Program-made: the position numbers and the translations under genes | In this document: positions 52,307-63,164 of the stretch, piece after piece | Layout: every line of letters starts with the position of its first letter | Position numbering within the stretch: the first letter of the stretch is position 1 | From: an uncultured Bacteroidales bacterium | GTDB lineage: Bacteria; Bacteroidota; Bacteroidia; Bacteroidales; FEN-979 | Direction: 5' to 3' | Length of the DNA stretch: 64,000 nucleotides | NCBI GenBank assembly: GCA_903959905.1 | Contig: CAJBYO010000047.1 | Location: forward strand, 1-64,000 | Notes under the pieces: generated by a model | The model's input: only the letters and a program-made list of their open reading frames with translations | The model's database searches: none | What the model was told of the DNA's origin: nothing

Positions 52307-52460
52307 GTCACCTGTCACCTGTCACCTGTCACCCGTCACGCGTCACCCGTCACTCGTCACCCGTCACCCGTCACCCGTCACCCGTCACGCGTCACCCGTC
52401 ACTCGTCACCCGTCACGCGTCACCCGTCACCCGTCACCCGTCACCCGTCACCTGTCACCA
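52307..52460. repeat. 7-bp minisatellite (GTCACCC type), 22 units
   Basis: There are twenty-two head-to-tail units GTCAC followed by CC, GC, TC, CT or CA. The unit is the reverse complement of the array at 46527-46652. The array ends in a poly-A tract 53 bases from the 3' end of the cytochrome c gene, in an intergenic stretch where no other feature is seen. Confidence 0.95.
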
Positions 52461-52513
52461 AAAAAAAACAGCCGGAAAACTCCAGCTGCCTCCGAAACAC
52501 ATCAGTTACAATG

Positions 52514-52999
52514 TTATTTTTTTCTCGGTTTGATCTCCAGGTCCTGAACTTCGGCCATTGTAACGAAACCATCTTTGTTGCCAAAGTTATTGAGAACATA
52601 GTTGATAACGGCTACGGCATCCTCTTTGGTGTCAACCTGGGGAAGCATTTCCTGTGTGTATTTTTTTCCGTTCACAATCATTTCAAGTTTAGAGCCGTTC
52701 AGTGTCTGAGCAACTGCACGAACTTTGTCAGCAAGCAGATAATCGGCCTTTGACAGAGGAGGGAATACGTTCTCAATACCCAACCCGGTGGTTTGGTGAC
52801 ATACGGTGCATTTTGTTTTGTAAATTTCTTCCCCGCGCGGCATCATGGCCTGGATATCAGCAGGAAGGTCGGCGTACGGTCCGGTAGCTTTAACAGCGGT
52901 GGCAGCCTGATCAGCAGCGGGCTGGCTTCCTCCGCCGCAGGATGTCATGAACATGGTAATGGCAAAGAGAGAAATCAGGAACAGTGATGTTGTTTTCAT
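52514..52999 (-). CDS. Mono-heme cytochrome c lipoprotein
   Basis: This 161-residue protein has a lipoprotein signal (FMTSC, Cys at residue 21), a Gly/Ala-rich spacer, then a small class I cytochrome c domain: CTVCH near residues 68-72 binds heme, and Met in KYTQEMLPQ is the likely distal ligand. It is downstream of the cbb3 cluster on the same strand, so it may deliver electrons to cbb3 oxidase. A repeat-containing gap of 165 bases separates it from the SafE-type gene, so separate transcription is possible. Confidence 0.87.
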   Translation of the reverse strand: MKTTSLFLISLFAITMFMTSCGGGSQPAADQAATAVKATGPYADLPADIQAMMPRGEEIYKTKCTVCHQTTGLGIENVFPPLSKADYLLADKVRAVAQTLNGSKLEMIVNGKKYTQEMLPQVDTKEDAVAVINYVLNNFGNKDGFVTMAEVQDLEIKPRKK

Positions 53000-53043
53000 G
53001 GTAGTTTGATTTAGAGGGTGTTATTTATGGTTATATGTTTAAT

Positions 53044-53094
53044 TGTGAGCAGGTGAACGGGTGAGCAAGCGGACAAGCGGACGGGCGGACAGCG
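53044..53094. repeat. Degenerate GGTGAGC/GGCGGAC tandem words
   Basis: A short run of GTGAGCAGGTGAACGGGTGAGC followed by AAGCGGACAAGCGGACGGGCGGAC lies between the SafE-type and cytochrome c genes. The first part matches, in reverse complement, the repeat words in the E2 linker at 43465-43494. Confidence 0.65.
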
Positions 53095-53164
53095 TTCATT
53101 TGAATTAGTGGGTAAATTATTTATTGCGTTTTGAGCGGCAAAATTACTTAAATCCGGTGAAATT

Positions 53165-53884
53165 TCAATGGCAGCAATCAGGTTTTTGGAGTTGTTCTTT
53201 CGTTTGTTTCTGTTGTTGCTCCATTTCAGGGCTGATGTAGGGAATTCCCAGGTTCATCCCCCTGAGCACAAATAAAACACCGATCAGGATGATGAGGAAG
53301 GGAAGCAATTTCTGGATTCTCCTGCGAAATGCCATGCTGATAACATTCCCCAGCAAGGAAAGAGATAGCAGGGCAGGTACAGTGCCCAAACCGAAAACCA
53401 TCATATACAGGGCACCTTCCGCCGGGCTCGGTGATACCAATGCTCCGGCAAGGGCAATGTATACCAGTCCGCAGGGTAAAAACCCGTTCATCAGGCCGAT
53501 CATCCACGTGGATAAGTAGGTCCTGAAACCGAAAAACCGGCCAAACAACTCTTTGAATCCTGAAAAAAGCGCATCAAGGCCCCATGTCATCTTCGATCCG
53601 TGAAAAATAACCGGGAATGCCACACTGAGAATCATGACCGCACCCACCCCGATGGAAACCCATTGCTGGAAGCCCCAGAGGTGAATCCCCAATCCGAGCA
53701 GTCCAAATACCAGGCCAAGGAAAACATAGGTGAATATGCGTCCGAAGTTATAGAGCAAGCCACTGAAAATGCGTGTTTGCCAGGAATTGGATTTTAAAGG
53801 CAATGCGACTGCGATGGGGCCGCACATTCCCATGCAGTGAAAACTACCCAGTAAACCTATGATAAGGGGTTGCCAGAAGTCCAT
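53165..53884 (-). CDS. SafE/TauE-type membrane protein of the cbb3 cluster
   Basis: This 239-residue protein has six hydrophobic segments. The N-terminus GLLGSFHCMGMCGP is the conserved metal-associated motif of the sulfite exporter TauE/SafE, UreH-like subgroup that accompanies cbb3 operons in Bacteroidota. A role in copper supply or cbb3 assembly is inferred from context. The C-terminus is Gln/Lys-rich and ends CCH. It starts 1 base after the ccoH stop. Confidence 0.85.
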   Translation of the reverse strand: MDFWQPLIIGLLGSFHCMGMCGPIAVALPLKSNSWQTRIFSGLLYNFGRIFTYVFLGLVFGLLGLGIHLWGFQQWVSIGVGAVMILSVAFPVIFHGSKMTWGLDALFSGFKELFGRFFGFRTYLSTWMIGLMNGFLPCGLVYIALAGALVSPSPAEGALYMMVFGLGTVPALLSLSLLGNVISMAFRRRIQKLLPFLIILIGVLFVLRGMNLGIPYISPEMEQQQKQTKEQLQKPDCCH

Positions 53885-53885
53885 T

Positions 53886-54329
53886 TCAGGGAATAAAAAT
53901 ATCCTGTTCTTTGAAATAATTCTTTCCCTCCACTGTCCAGTCTACTTTCACGACATAACGGCCCCTGGTGAGCCTGGTCAATGGAATAAGCTGGGTTAAT
54001 GATGTATCGGCCGCAACGGGAAGGATCAGGTCCAGCTTTTCGTCCGACGGCCGGTACACATCAACGGATCCCGTTAACACTTTTCCGTGAAAATCAACCG
54101 GGAACTGCAGTGTAAGATTAGACTTATCCAGTTTCACAACCAACTGCGCTGAAAGCGCATTGGCATTCCTCATCTTGACCAGTTTCTCCTCATGGCGGAG
54201 CTCCTTGGGATAGTAGTCTTCCTCCACCAGGCTCCATGTCTGGCCCTGTGTATAGATAATAAATGCGACACATGCCCCAAGAAAAAGGACAATGACAATA
54301 AAAATCCCGGTTCCCCAGTTCCACTTCAT
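53886..54329 (-). CDS. ccoH: cbb3 oxidase assembly protein, FixH family
   Basis: This 147-residue protein has one N-terminal membrane anchor (GTGIFIVIVLFLGACVAFIIYTQG, about 5-28) and a periplasmic beta domain (LVKLDKSNLTLQFPVDFHGK...RGRYVVKVDWTVEGKNYF), the FixH layout. CcoH is needed for assembly or stability of cbb3 oxidase. It lies between ccoG and the SafE-type gene with gaps of 6 and 1 bases. Confidence 0.88.
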   Translation of the reverse strand: MKWNWGTGIFIVIVLFLGACVAFIIYTQGQTWSLVEEDYYPKELRHEEKLVKMRNANALSAQLVVKLDKSNLTLQFPVDFHGKVLTGSVDVYRPSDEKLDLILPVAADTSLTQLIPLTRLTRGRYVVKVDWTVEGKNYFKEQDIFIP

Positions 54330-54335
54330 AATCTT

Positions 54336-55742
54336 CTATTTTTCCGGTCCGACAAATGTTGCCCGGGTCTGGTCAAGCTTTTTTCCACGTGAGAAGATAC
54401 CGATCTCAACCTCAGTTTTACTGCTTTTTATTTTGCTGCGATCCATCAGGATGAAAAACACAACCTCTCCCACCGATTGTTTCGCTATAACAGGATTATT
54501 TCCAATGACTTTCACCATGCCTGCTCCTGAGAGATCTTTCATTTCCAGCGGCAGGTCATGCATCGTTTTATTCACCACTTTAACGCTGTAGAGGTTGCTG
54601 ATCCTGCCACTGTCCTGTTCCTGGAAAAGCATGCCCGGCGAGCGAAGCACAGTGGCTTCCACGGGGTTACGCGAAAACAAAAAGTAGCTGAGGGCTATAA
54701 GCAGAACTGATAAAACAACAGTGTACGCTCCTGACCGCACAGTGAAATGCCAGGGCCGCTTTTCGGCAATCATCTTTTCAGATGCATACCTGATCAAACC
54801 CGGACGGAACCCGACTTTGAGCATCATGTCGTTGCAGGCATCAATGCAGCATGCGCAATTGATACATTCGAGCTGCGTACCATTGCGAATGTCAACACCT
54901 GTTGGGCATACCACAACGCACTGGTTACAGTCAATACAGTCGCCTTTGGTCGTTTCGCTCCTGTTTTCGCTTTTACGGAGCGGGCCGCGTTCCTCTCCCC
55001 GGTTGTAATCATAGGTAATGACAACCGTTTCCCGGTCAAGCAACACTCCCTGCAGCCTGCCGTAGGGGCACACGATGGTGCATACCTGTTCGCGGAACCA
55101 GGAGAAGATGAAATAGAAGATAAACGAAAAAATGGCCATCGCTGTAAGGCCTCCAATGTGAAGTGCCGGACTTTCGGTTACCAGTTTGATCCAGGCATCT
55201 GAACCCATGACATACATCAGGAAATAATTACTGATGATAAAGGAGATCAGGTAAAAAACGCCATGTTTCAGCACCCTGCGGATGATCTTATCGGTATCCC
55301 AGGGCCTTGCGGTGAGTTCTTTCTGCTTGTGCGAATCACCGTCAATTACGTACTCAATCCGCCTGAACAGAAGTTCCATGAAGATCGTCTGCGGGCATGC
55401 CCAGCCACACCAGATCCTGCCGTAGGTTACGGTAAAAAGGATGATGAAGACCATCAGGGAGATCATGCCGATAAAGAACAGGTTGAAATCCTGGGGCCAG
55501 AACTGAACACCGAAAATAACGAAGGTCCGGTGGAGAAAGTCAAAGAGCAACAGTTGTTGGCCGTTTATTTTTATAAACGGGGCAGTAAAGAAGAACACCA
55601 TCAGCAGTATGCCGGTGATATTCCTGGCGGTCGTTAACCGGCCTTTCGGTTTCTTTGCAAAAACCCAAACCCGTTTGCCGCTTTCATCAATGGTATACAA
55701 TCTGTCACGAAAGCTGCCCGGCACATCATCCTGTTTTTGCAT
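54336..55742 (-). CDS. ccoG: cbb3 oxidase accessory protein CcoG (Fe-S, copper-handling)
   Basis: This 468-residue protein has about five membrane helices. Cysteine motifs are CGWACPQTIFMELLFRR, CTIVCPYGRLQG, and a ferredoxin pair CIDCNQCVVVCP and CINCACCIDACND, giving two 4Fe-4S clusters. A periplasmic Ig-like domain follows the last helix. CcoG homologues reduce copper for cbb3 assembly. The gene begins 1 base after ccoP. Confidence 0.94.
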   Translation of the reverse strand: MQKQDDVPGSFRDRLYTIDESGKRVWVFAKKPKGRLTTARNITGILLMVFFFTAPFIKINGQQLLLFDFLHRTFVIFGVQFWPQDFNLFFIGMISLMVFIILFTVTYGRIWCGWACPQTIFMELLFRRIEYVIDGDSHKQKELTARPWDTDKIIRRVLKHGVFYLISFIISNYFLMYVMGSDAWIKLVTESPALHIGGLTAMAIFSFIFYFIFSWFREQVCTIVCPYGRLQGVLLDRETVVITYDYNRGEERGPLRKSENRSETTKGDCIDCNQCVVVCPTGVDIRNGTQLECINCACCIDACNDMMLKVGFRPGLIRYASEKMIAEKRPWHFTVRSGAYTVVLSVLLIALSYFLFSRNPVEATVLRSPGMLFQEQDSGRISNLYSVKVVNKTMHDLPLEMKDLSGAGMVKVIGNNPVIAKQSVGEVVFFILMDRSKIKSSKTEVEIGIFSRGKKLDQTRATFVGPEK

Positions 55743-55743
55743 A

Positions 55744-56331
55744 TCACTTGCAGGGATCGCCCTGCGGTGCCTTGGGGTTTGGTGGCGTGGTACCCTTCAG
55801 GGTCATAACATAACTGGATACTTTTTTGATCTGGTCGTCGGTGAGTTGTGCCTTCCATGAGATCATTCCCTTTTCAGGGGCTCCCACTACGATGATATTC
55901 ACGACATTATAGTATTTACAGCCATGGATGGAAAAATCATCGGTAAGGTTTGGTCCAACAAGCCCCTGTCCGCCTTCAAGATGGCAAACTTTGCATTGTT
56001 TCAGCCAGATATCTTTCCCGGCATCCAGGCTGGCCTGGTCGGTGAGGGCCAAGAGAGTTGTATCGGTGACAGCAGCAGGCTGGCCCGGTGTAACGGTTCC
56101 TGCAGCGGCCATCTCGTTTTTCCATTCTTCCTGCTGGTAAGGCGCAGCCTTCAGCACATCATAAACGATGACATAGGCAACTCCCCACACAACGGTGATG
56201 ATAAAGAGCCAGACCCACCATTTCGGCAGGTTGTTATCCAGTTCCCTGATGTTGTCGTAATCGTGACCCGCTAATAATTTATCACCGGTCAATTCATCCT
56301 TTTCAACGGTATTATTTTCATTCATTTTCAT
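55744..56331 (-). CDS. ccoP: cbb3 oxidase subunit III, single-heme CcoP
   Basis: The protein has 195 residues from the MKMNENN start; Met two codons later at 56325 is an alternative, and the longer frame from 56379 runs into ccoQ. The CcoP N-terminal domain with one helix (WWVWLFIITVVWGVAYVIVY) precedes a single cytochrome c domain with CKVCH and a Met ligand in GMISW. Proteobacterial CcoP has two hemes; the one-heme form is common in Bacteroidota. The second heme role may be met by the CcoO part of ccoNO or the lipoprotein cytochrome. Confidence 0.92.
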   Translation of the reverse strand: MKMNENNTVEKDELTGDKLLAGHDYDNIRELDNNLPKWWVWLFIITVVWGVAYVIVYDVLKAAPYQQEEWKNEMAAAGTVTPGQPAAVTDTTLLALTDQASLDAGKDIWLKQCKVCHLEGGQGLVGPNLTDDFSIHGCKYYNVVNIIVVGAPEKGMISWKAQLTDDQIKKVSSYVMTLKGTTPPNPKAPQGDPCK

Positions 56332-56342
56332 AGAAAATATTT

Positions 56343-56534
56343 TTAAATATCCTGAATTTCGTCTGATTCCTTTGAACAATCGTCCAGCGGCAGGCGGCTG
56401 AATTCATCTGCATCGTTTCCTTTGATGGAAAGGGTGTGCATAAGCAAAAGGGCAAAGAAAACCACGAAAATGATCATGGAAATCAATCCATAGCTCTCAA
56501 AGCCCCTCAGCGAATGAAATACGTCGCGCAGCAT
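56343..56534 (-). CDS. ccoQ: cbb3 oxidase small subunit, CcoQ-like
   Basis: This 63-residue single-helix protein (SYGLISMIIFVVFFALLLMHTL) has an acidic tail. Its place between ccoNO and ccoP, and its size, match CcoQ, which stabilises the CcoNO-CcoP complex. The gap is 8 bases after ccoNO and 11 bases before ccoP. Confidence 0.85.
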   Translation of the reverse strand: MLRDVFHSLRGFESYGLISMIIFVVFFALLLMHTLSIKGNDADEFSRLPLDDCSKESDEIQDI

Positions 56535-56542
56535 GGTCCGGG

Positions 56543-58702
<2,160 letters not shown>

Positions 58703-58705
58703 ATG

Positions 58706-58915
58706 TTATTGGTTTGGTGTGTGTTCTGTCATCGGGGAGGCAGGAGTTGCCACAGGTGGTGCGGGATCCTTGGGCTTGTCGTCATCAAACAAAATCCTTA
58801 CTGAAGAGCTATATGTATCATCATACTGCCCGTTGCGAACCGACCAGAAAAAAGCGGCCAGGAAACCACCGGCAAGCAACACACTGAACGCAACTAAAAC
58901 AAGGATTACACTCAT
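58706..58915 (-). CDS. ccoS: cbb3 oxidase maturation protein CcoS
   Basis: This 69-residue protein has one helix (MSVILVLVAFSVLLAGGFLAAFFW) followed by the CcoS signature NGQYDD and a Pro/Lys-rich tail. The start at MSVIL fits the family; the frame from 58936 adds seven unneeded residues. CcoS is needed for metal insertion into cbb3. It lies between ccoI and ccoNO. Confidence 0.92.
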   Translation of the reverse strand: MSVILVLVAFSVLLAGGFLAAFFWSVRNGQYDDTYSSSVRILFDDDKPKDPAPPVATPASPMTEHTPNQ

Positions 58916-59016
58916 AGATATCTGACCTGTGAGCAAAATAAAGATTAAAGTATCATATTTCCAAAATACGACCGCGGAAATGTCTGTAAAACCTGAGATT
59001 TTTATTCAGTCTAAAT

Positions 59017-61467
59017 TCAGGATTTGACATCTAACCTACTGAAACGGGCTGATATAAAAACAGATAGTGTAACAAATCCAACAATTGTTACGGAGCTGAG
59101 TGGCATCAGGATGGCAGAGACAACAGGCGATAAATTGCCAGTGATCGCAAAACTTAACCCTACTACATTGTATGCAAAAGAAAGGGCGATGCTGAGGAAA
59201 ACGATCCGCATGGCCGTTCGGCTGAACCGGAGAAAATCGGGCAGGTGACGGAACTGCCCCGACTCCAGGATGGCATCGCAGGCAGGAGAAAAATGGTACA
59301 CATCATCCGCAATAGAGATACCGCAGTCGCTTTCGCGCAGTGCACCGGCATCATTGAGACCGTCGCCGATCATCAGCACCTTCCTGCCGCTGGCTTTGAG
59401 AGAACGGATATACTCGAGTTTTTCTTTCGGGGATTTGTTGAAATTCAGATGGTCGCGCGACGGAAAAAAGGAAAGGAGATTTTCGAGTTCCGCGTCATTG
59501 TCGCCCGAAAGCAGGTGCAACTCGTAACGCTGGGAAAGTTCGGACAGCACCTCTTTCATCCCATCCCTGTACCTGTTGCTTACGCCAACAAATCCCAGTA
59601 AAACGTTGTCAACAGAGATGTAAACCCGCCCTGAAACTGCAGTTCCGGAAGTACCGCAAACAAAAGTCTCAGAGCCTATCTTCAGCTGGTGCCCGTTCAC
59701 AGTTCCCTGGATCCCCCGGGCAGGAATTTCAGCGAACCCGCTGACCGGCAGCGCGGTAAAACCCTGCAATTGCCTGTAAACCGCCACACTGGCCGGGTGG
59801 GTTGAATGGCGGACAAGAGATGAAACCATATGCAACTGCTCCTGCGATGCGGAAAGCTGGCTGAAATCAGCGCCAAGCCCGTCGTTGCGGGTGATAGTGC
59901 CTGTTTTGTCAAACACAATGGTGTCAACTTTGGAGAGATTCTCCACAACGCCTGTCCGCTTGAGGTAAAAACTGTTCCTGCCAAATACCCGCATGGCACC
60001 CCCAAGTGAAAAAGGGTAAGTCATTGCAAGAGCACATGGGCAGGCAACGATGAGGATCGCGGTGACAACGAGGAATGTTTGGGACGGGTCATGCAACCAC
60101 CAGAAAATACCGGAAACCGTGGAAAGCACAAGGATCATCAGGGTAAAATAGCGGCTGATTACGTCGAGGATGGTATCCCAGCTGGTCTGCTTTTCCGCAC
60201 CCATCATATCCTGGTTCCACAATTCGGTAAGATGGCTTTGCGCCACCTCGCGTTCAACAAGCAGTTCGATGGAGGCACCAACCTGGCGGCCCCCGGCAAA
60301 AATCCGGTCGCCTTCTTTCTTGCTGACCGGCGACGATTCTCCGCTTACAAAGCTGTAATCGATAGAACCTTCTCCACTCACCAGCAGGGCGTCAGCCGGC
60401 ACCAGTTCCTGGTTTCGAACCAGGATGCGCATGCCGGGTTTCAGCTTTTTTATGGGGATGATGGATTCAACGCCGGCATCCGACAGAATTGTGACGGCAA
60501 CCGGGAAGTATGACCGGTAATCACGTTCAAACGACAGCGCCTGGTAGGTTTTGTCCTGGTACCACCGTCCGATGGAGAGGAAAAATACCAGTCCGCCGAG
60601 GGAGTCCATAAATCCATGGCCGGTTCCGGAGATGATTTCATAGGCGCTTCGGAAAAAGAGCACCAGTATCCCGGCTGCGATCGGCACGTCGATGCTGATA
60701 AACCTCTTTTTCAGACCTTTATATGCTGCAACGATAAACACTGATCCTGAGTAAAAAGCGACCGGGATGCCAAAAAGGATGTTCAGCAAACCGAAATTCT
60801 GCCGCAGAAGGTTCTCTACCGCATCATTCACGCTGAGATATGACGGAAAGCTGAACAGCATGATATTACCGAAGCAGAACCCGGCAACGCCCAGCCGGTA
60901 GTAAATACCGCGGTTGACTTTTCGCTTTGCCCCTTTCTGCATGCTTTCAAGTGTAAGCTGCGGGATATAATTTATTGAAACCAGTAATTCCACGAGCTGC
61001 CTGAGCGACAGTTCCGTGTCACGAAAGGTAATGACCACCTCTTTTTTCACAAAATTGACCGTGGAATGCATCACCCCGGCGTTGAGGCGTTGCAGGTTTT
61101 CAAGAAGCCAGATGCAGGAACTGCAATGAATGGCAGGGATAAACAGTTTGATTTTACTTACCCCGTCTTCAGAAAATTCAAGGAGGTCGCGGCAGATCTC
61201 GTCATTGTCGAGGTAGGCATACTTTTTTTCAACTGCATTGTCAACACTCTTCAGGCCGGGATGCTGTTCAAAACGGTAGTATTCACTGGCATTGCTGGCA
61301 CTTAGAATTTCGTAAACCATCCGGCAGCCGTTGCAGCAGAATAGCTTTTCATGAAGTGTGATTGGTACGGTTCCGCAATCCTCACCACAGTGGTAGCATG
61401 CGTTTGAGCTGGATTCTGGTGTCACGTTGTGCTTTTCTTCGTCTTGCTTTGTGATTATTATTCCCAT
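59017..61467 (-). CDS. ccoI: Copper P1B-type ATPase CcoI (CopA2-like)
   Basis: The protein has 816 residues from the ATG at 61467, which has a good GGAGGT ribosome-binding site; the frame from 61530 would add 21 residues. N-terminal cysteine-rich segments CYHCGEDCG and CCNGCRM precede a heavy-metal-associated domain (AIHCSSCIWLLEN). The ATPase core has CPCALAMTYPF (ion site), DKTGTITRND (phosphorylation) and MIGDGLNDAGAL. It exports copper across the inner membrane for cbb3 assembly. It is the first gene of the cco operon and faces cydA. Confidence 0.93.
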   Translation of the reverse strand: MGIIITKQDEEKHNVTPESSSNACYHCGEDCGTVPITLHEKLFCCNGCRMVYEILSASNASEYYRFEQHPGLKSVDNAVEKKYAYLDNDEICRDLLEFSEDGVSKIKLFIPAIHCSSCIWLLENLQRLNAGVMHSTVNFVKKEVVITFRDTELSLRQLVELLVSINYIPQLTLESMQKGAKRKVNRGIYYRLGVAGFCFGNIMLFSFPSYLSVNDAVENLLRQNFGLLNILFGIPVAFYSGSVFIVAAYKGLKKRFISIDVPIAAGILVLFFRSAYEIISGTGHGFMDSLGGLVFFLSIGRWYQDKTYQALSFERDYRSYFPVAVTILSDAGVESIIPIKKLKPGMRILVRNQELVPADALLVSGEGSIDYSFVSGESSPVSKKEGDRIFAGGRQVGASIELLVEREVAQSHLTELWNQDMMGAEKQTSWDTILDVISRYFTLMILVLSTVSGIFWWLHDPSQTFLVVTAILIVACPCALAMTYPFSLGGAMRVFGRNSFYLKRTGVVENLSKVDTIVFDKTGTITRNDGLGADFSQLSASQEQLHMVSSLVRHSTHPASVAVYRQLQGFTALPVSGFAEIPARGIQGTVNGHQLKIGSETFVCGTSGTAVSGRVYISVDNVLLGFVGVSNRYRDGMKEVLSELSQRYELHLLSGDNDAELENLLSFFPSRDHLNFNKSPKEKLEYIRSLKASGRKVLMIGDGLNDAGALRESDCGISIADDVYHFSPACDAILESGQFRHLPDFLRFSRTAMRIVFLSIALSFAYNVVGLSFAITGNLSPVVSAILMPLSSVTIVGFVTLSVFISARFSRLDVKS

Positions 61468-61491
61468 GGAGACCTCCACGGCAATGGGCCG

Positions 61492-61499
61492 CAAAATTA
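61492..61499 (-). promoter_or_regulatory. Candidate -7 box of the cco operon
   Basis: On the minus strand this reads TAATTTTG, an exact TAnnTTTG match, ending 24 bases upstream of the ccoI start. A TTG equivalent lies 23 bases further upstream (61523-61525). Confidence 0.5.
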
Positions 61500-61555
61500 A
61501 ACAAAACAGTATTGCAATAACACAATTCACCTTCTTATTGAAATAGATATTTAGG

Positions 61556-61563
61556 TACCTTTG
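61556..61563 (+). promoter_or_regulatory. Candidate -7 box of cydAB
   Basis: TACCTTTG, an exact TAnnTTTG match, ends 23 bases before the cydA ATG. The nearest TTG (61538-61540) is only 15 bases upstream, closer than usual. It lies 57 bases from the cco operon box on the other strand. Confidence 0.5.
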
Positions 61564-61586
61564 CTTTTGTTAAAAATTAAACACAC

Positions 61587-63164
61587 ATGCCTCAACATAT
61601 AGATCCGGCGCTGATTGACTGGTCGCGGGCCCAGTTTGCGCTGACCGCCATGTACCATTGGATTTTTGTCCCGCTCACCCTCGGCCTGGCCTTTATTGTG
61701 GCCATTATGGAGACCATTTATGTCAGAACCGGGAATCCTGAATGGAAACAGATCACTAAATTCTGGATGACACTTTTCGGTATCAACTTTGCCATTGGCG
61801 TGGCCACCGGCATCATCCTCGAATTCCAGTTCGGCACCAACTGGTCGAACTACTCCTGGTTTGTGGGCGACATTTTCGGCGCACCGCTGGCTATTGAAGG
61901 AATCATGGCCTTTTTCCTCGAATCAACATTCATCGCAGTCATGTTTTTTGGCTGGGACAAGGTGAGTAAACGTTTCCATCTTACGGCAACATGGCTTACC
62001 GGCCTTGGTGCCAATCTGTCGGCGTTATGGATCCTGGTGGCCAATGCATGGATGCAATACCCTGTGGGAATGCAGTTTAATCCCGACACAGCGCGCAACG
62101 AAATGGTTGATTTCTGGGCTGTTCTTTGTTCACCTGTGGCTATAAACAAATTCCTGCATACTGTTTCATCCGGTTATGTGACTGCAGCTGTTTTTGTTGT
62201 CGGCATCAGTGCCTGGTTCCTTCTCAAAAAGCGCCACACCCAGCTTGCAAAACGGAGCATCCTGGTGGCCAGTATTTTCGGCCTGGTAACATCGCTGTTC
62301 CTTGCCTTTACCGGGGATGGGTCAGCTTACCAGGTGTCGCAAAAACAACCCATGAAACTGGCGGCGATGGAAGGGTTGTACAAAGGAAAAAACGGGGCGG
62401 GGCTCGTGGCCATCGGCATCCTTGACCCGGCAAAACAGCCCGGCGACGGAAAAGATGCATTCCTTGTTAAAATAGAGTTTCCAAAACTTTTATCATTCCT
62501 TGGATACCGGAACCCCGATGCCTTCGTACCCGGCATAGATGATATCATTTCCGGCGGGTACAAACCCGGTTTTGACCACGTTAACCCGGCAGAAAAAGAG
62601 CGGACCCTTTCGGTGGAGGAAAAGATACGTCGTGGAAAACTGGCCGTACGCGCACTGGCAGTTTACCGTGAAGCCAGAACGGCGAAGGATACGGCCGTCA
62701 TGAATCAATCCCTGCCGGAGCTAAGGCAAAACTTCGCCTGGTTCGGCTATGCATACCTCAACGACCCGCAGAGTGTCATCCCGAATGTTCCCCTCACTTT
62801 TTACAGTTTCCACCTGATGGTTTACCTGGGCGTTTTTTTCATCCTGCTGTTCACCGTTGTCCTCTATTTTTCAACGAAAGACAAACTGGAGGACCAGCGC
62901 TGGCTCTTGCGCGTGGCGATCTTCACCATCCCGTTTGTTTACCTGGCTTCCGAAGCAGGCTGGGTGGTGGCAGAAGTCGGGCGGCAGCCCTGGGTCATCC
63001 AGGACCTGATGCCCGTGATGGCCGCAGTGTCAAAGATTGATGCTACATCGGTCATCATCACATTCTGGCTTTTTGCAGCCGTTTTCTCGGTGCTGCTCAC
63101 CGCTGAGCTGATGATCATGATCAAACAAATAAAAATCGGACCAAAAGAAGGAGGGCATAACTGA
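61587..63164 (+). CDS. cydA: Cytochrome bd oxidase subunit I
   Basis: This 525-residue protein has about nine helices and oxidises quinol at the periplasmic Q loop, passing electrons to hemes b558, b595 and d. Heme ligands are visible: His in MYHWIFVPLTLG (near 22), His in NKFLHTVSSGYVTA (near 190) and Met in FHLMVYLG (near 407). The signature GWVVAEVGRQPW is near residue 451. The Q loop (about 245-385) includes an extra segment GAGLVAIGILDPAKQPGDGKD typical of longer CydA forms. bd oxidase gives oxygen scavenging and respiration under low oxygen or stress. The stop overlaps the cydB start (TGATG). Confidence 0.96.
   Translation: MPQHIDPALIDWSRAQFALTAMYHWIFVPLTLGLAFIVAIMETIYVRTGNPEWKQITKFWMTLFGINFAIGVATGIILEFQFGTNWSNYSWFVGDIFGAPLAIEGIMAFFLESTFIAVMFFGWDKVSKRFHLTATWLTGLGANLSALWILVANAWMQYPVGMQFNPDTARNEMVDFWAVLCSPVAINKFLHTVSSGYVTAAVFVVGISAWFLLKKRHTQLAKRSILVASIFGLVTSLFLAFTGDGSAYQVSQKQPMKLAAMEGLYKGKNGAGLVAIGILDPAKQPGDGKDAFLVKIEFPKLLSFLGYRNPDAFVPGIDDIISGGYKPGFDHVNPAEKERTLSVEEKIRRGKLAVRALAVYREARTAKDTAVMNQSLPELRQNFAWFGYAYLNDPQSVIPNVPLTFYSFHLMVYLGVFFILLFTVVLYFSTKDKLEDQRWLLRVAIFTIPFVYLASEAGWVVAEVGRQPWVIQDLMPVMAAVSKIDATSVIITFWLFAAVFSVLLTAELMIMIKQIKIGPKEGGHN

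Noticed and set aside
52222-52547. Plus-strand frames encoding SPVTRHPSLVTRH-type repeats
   Set aside because: Same cause: the reverse-complement 7-bp array is open in more than one frame. No coding signal beyond the repeat.
56331-56379. Longer ccoP start at 56379
   Set aside because: It would overlap the ccoQ 3' end by 37 bases and add a non-conserved basic segment; the MKMNENN start gives the normal CcoP N-terminus.
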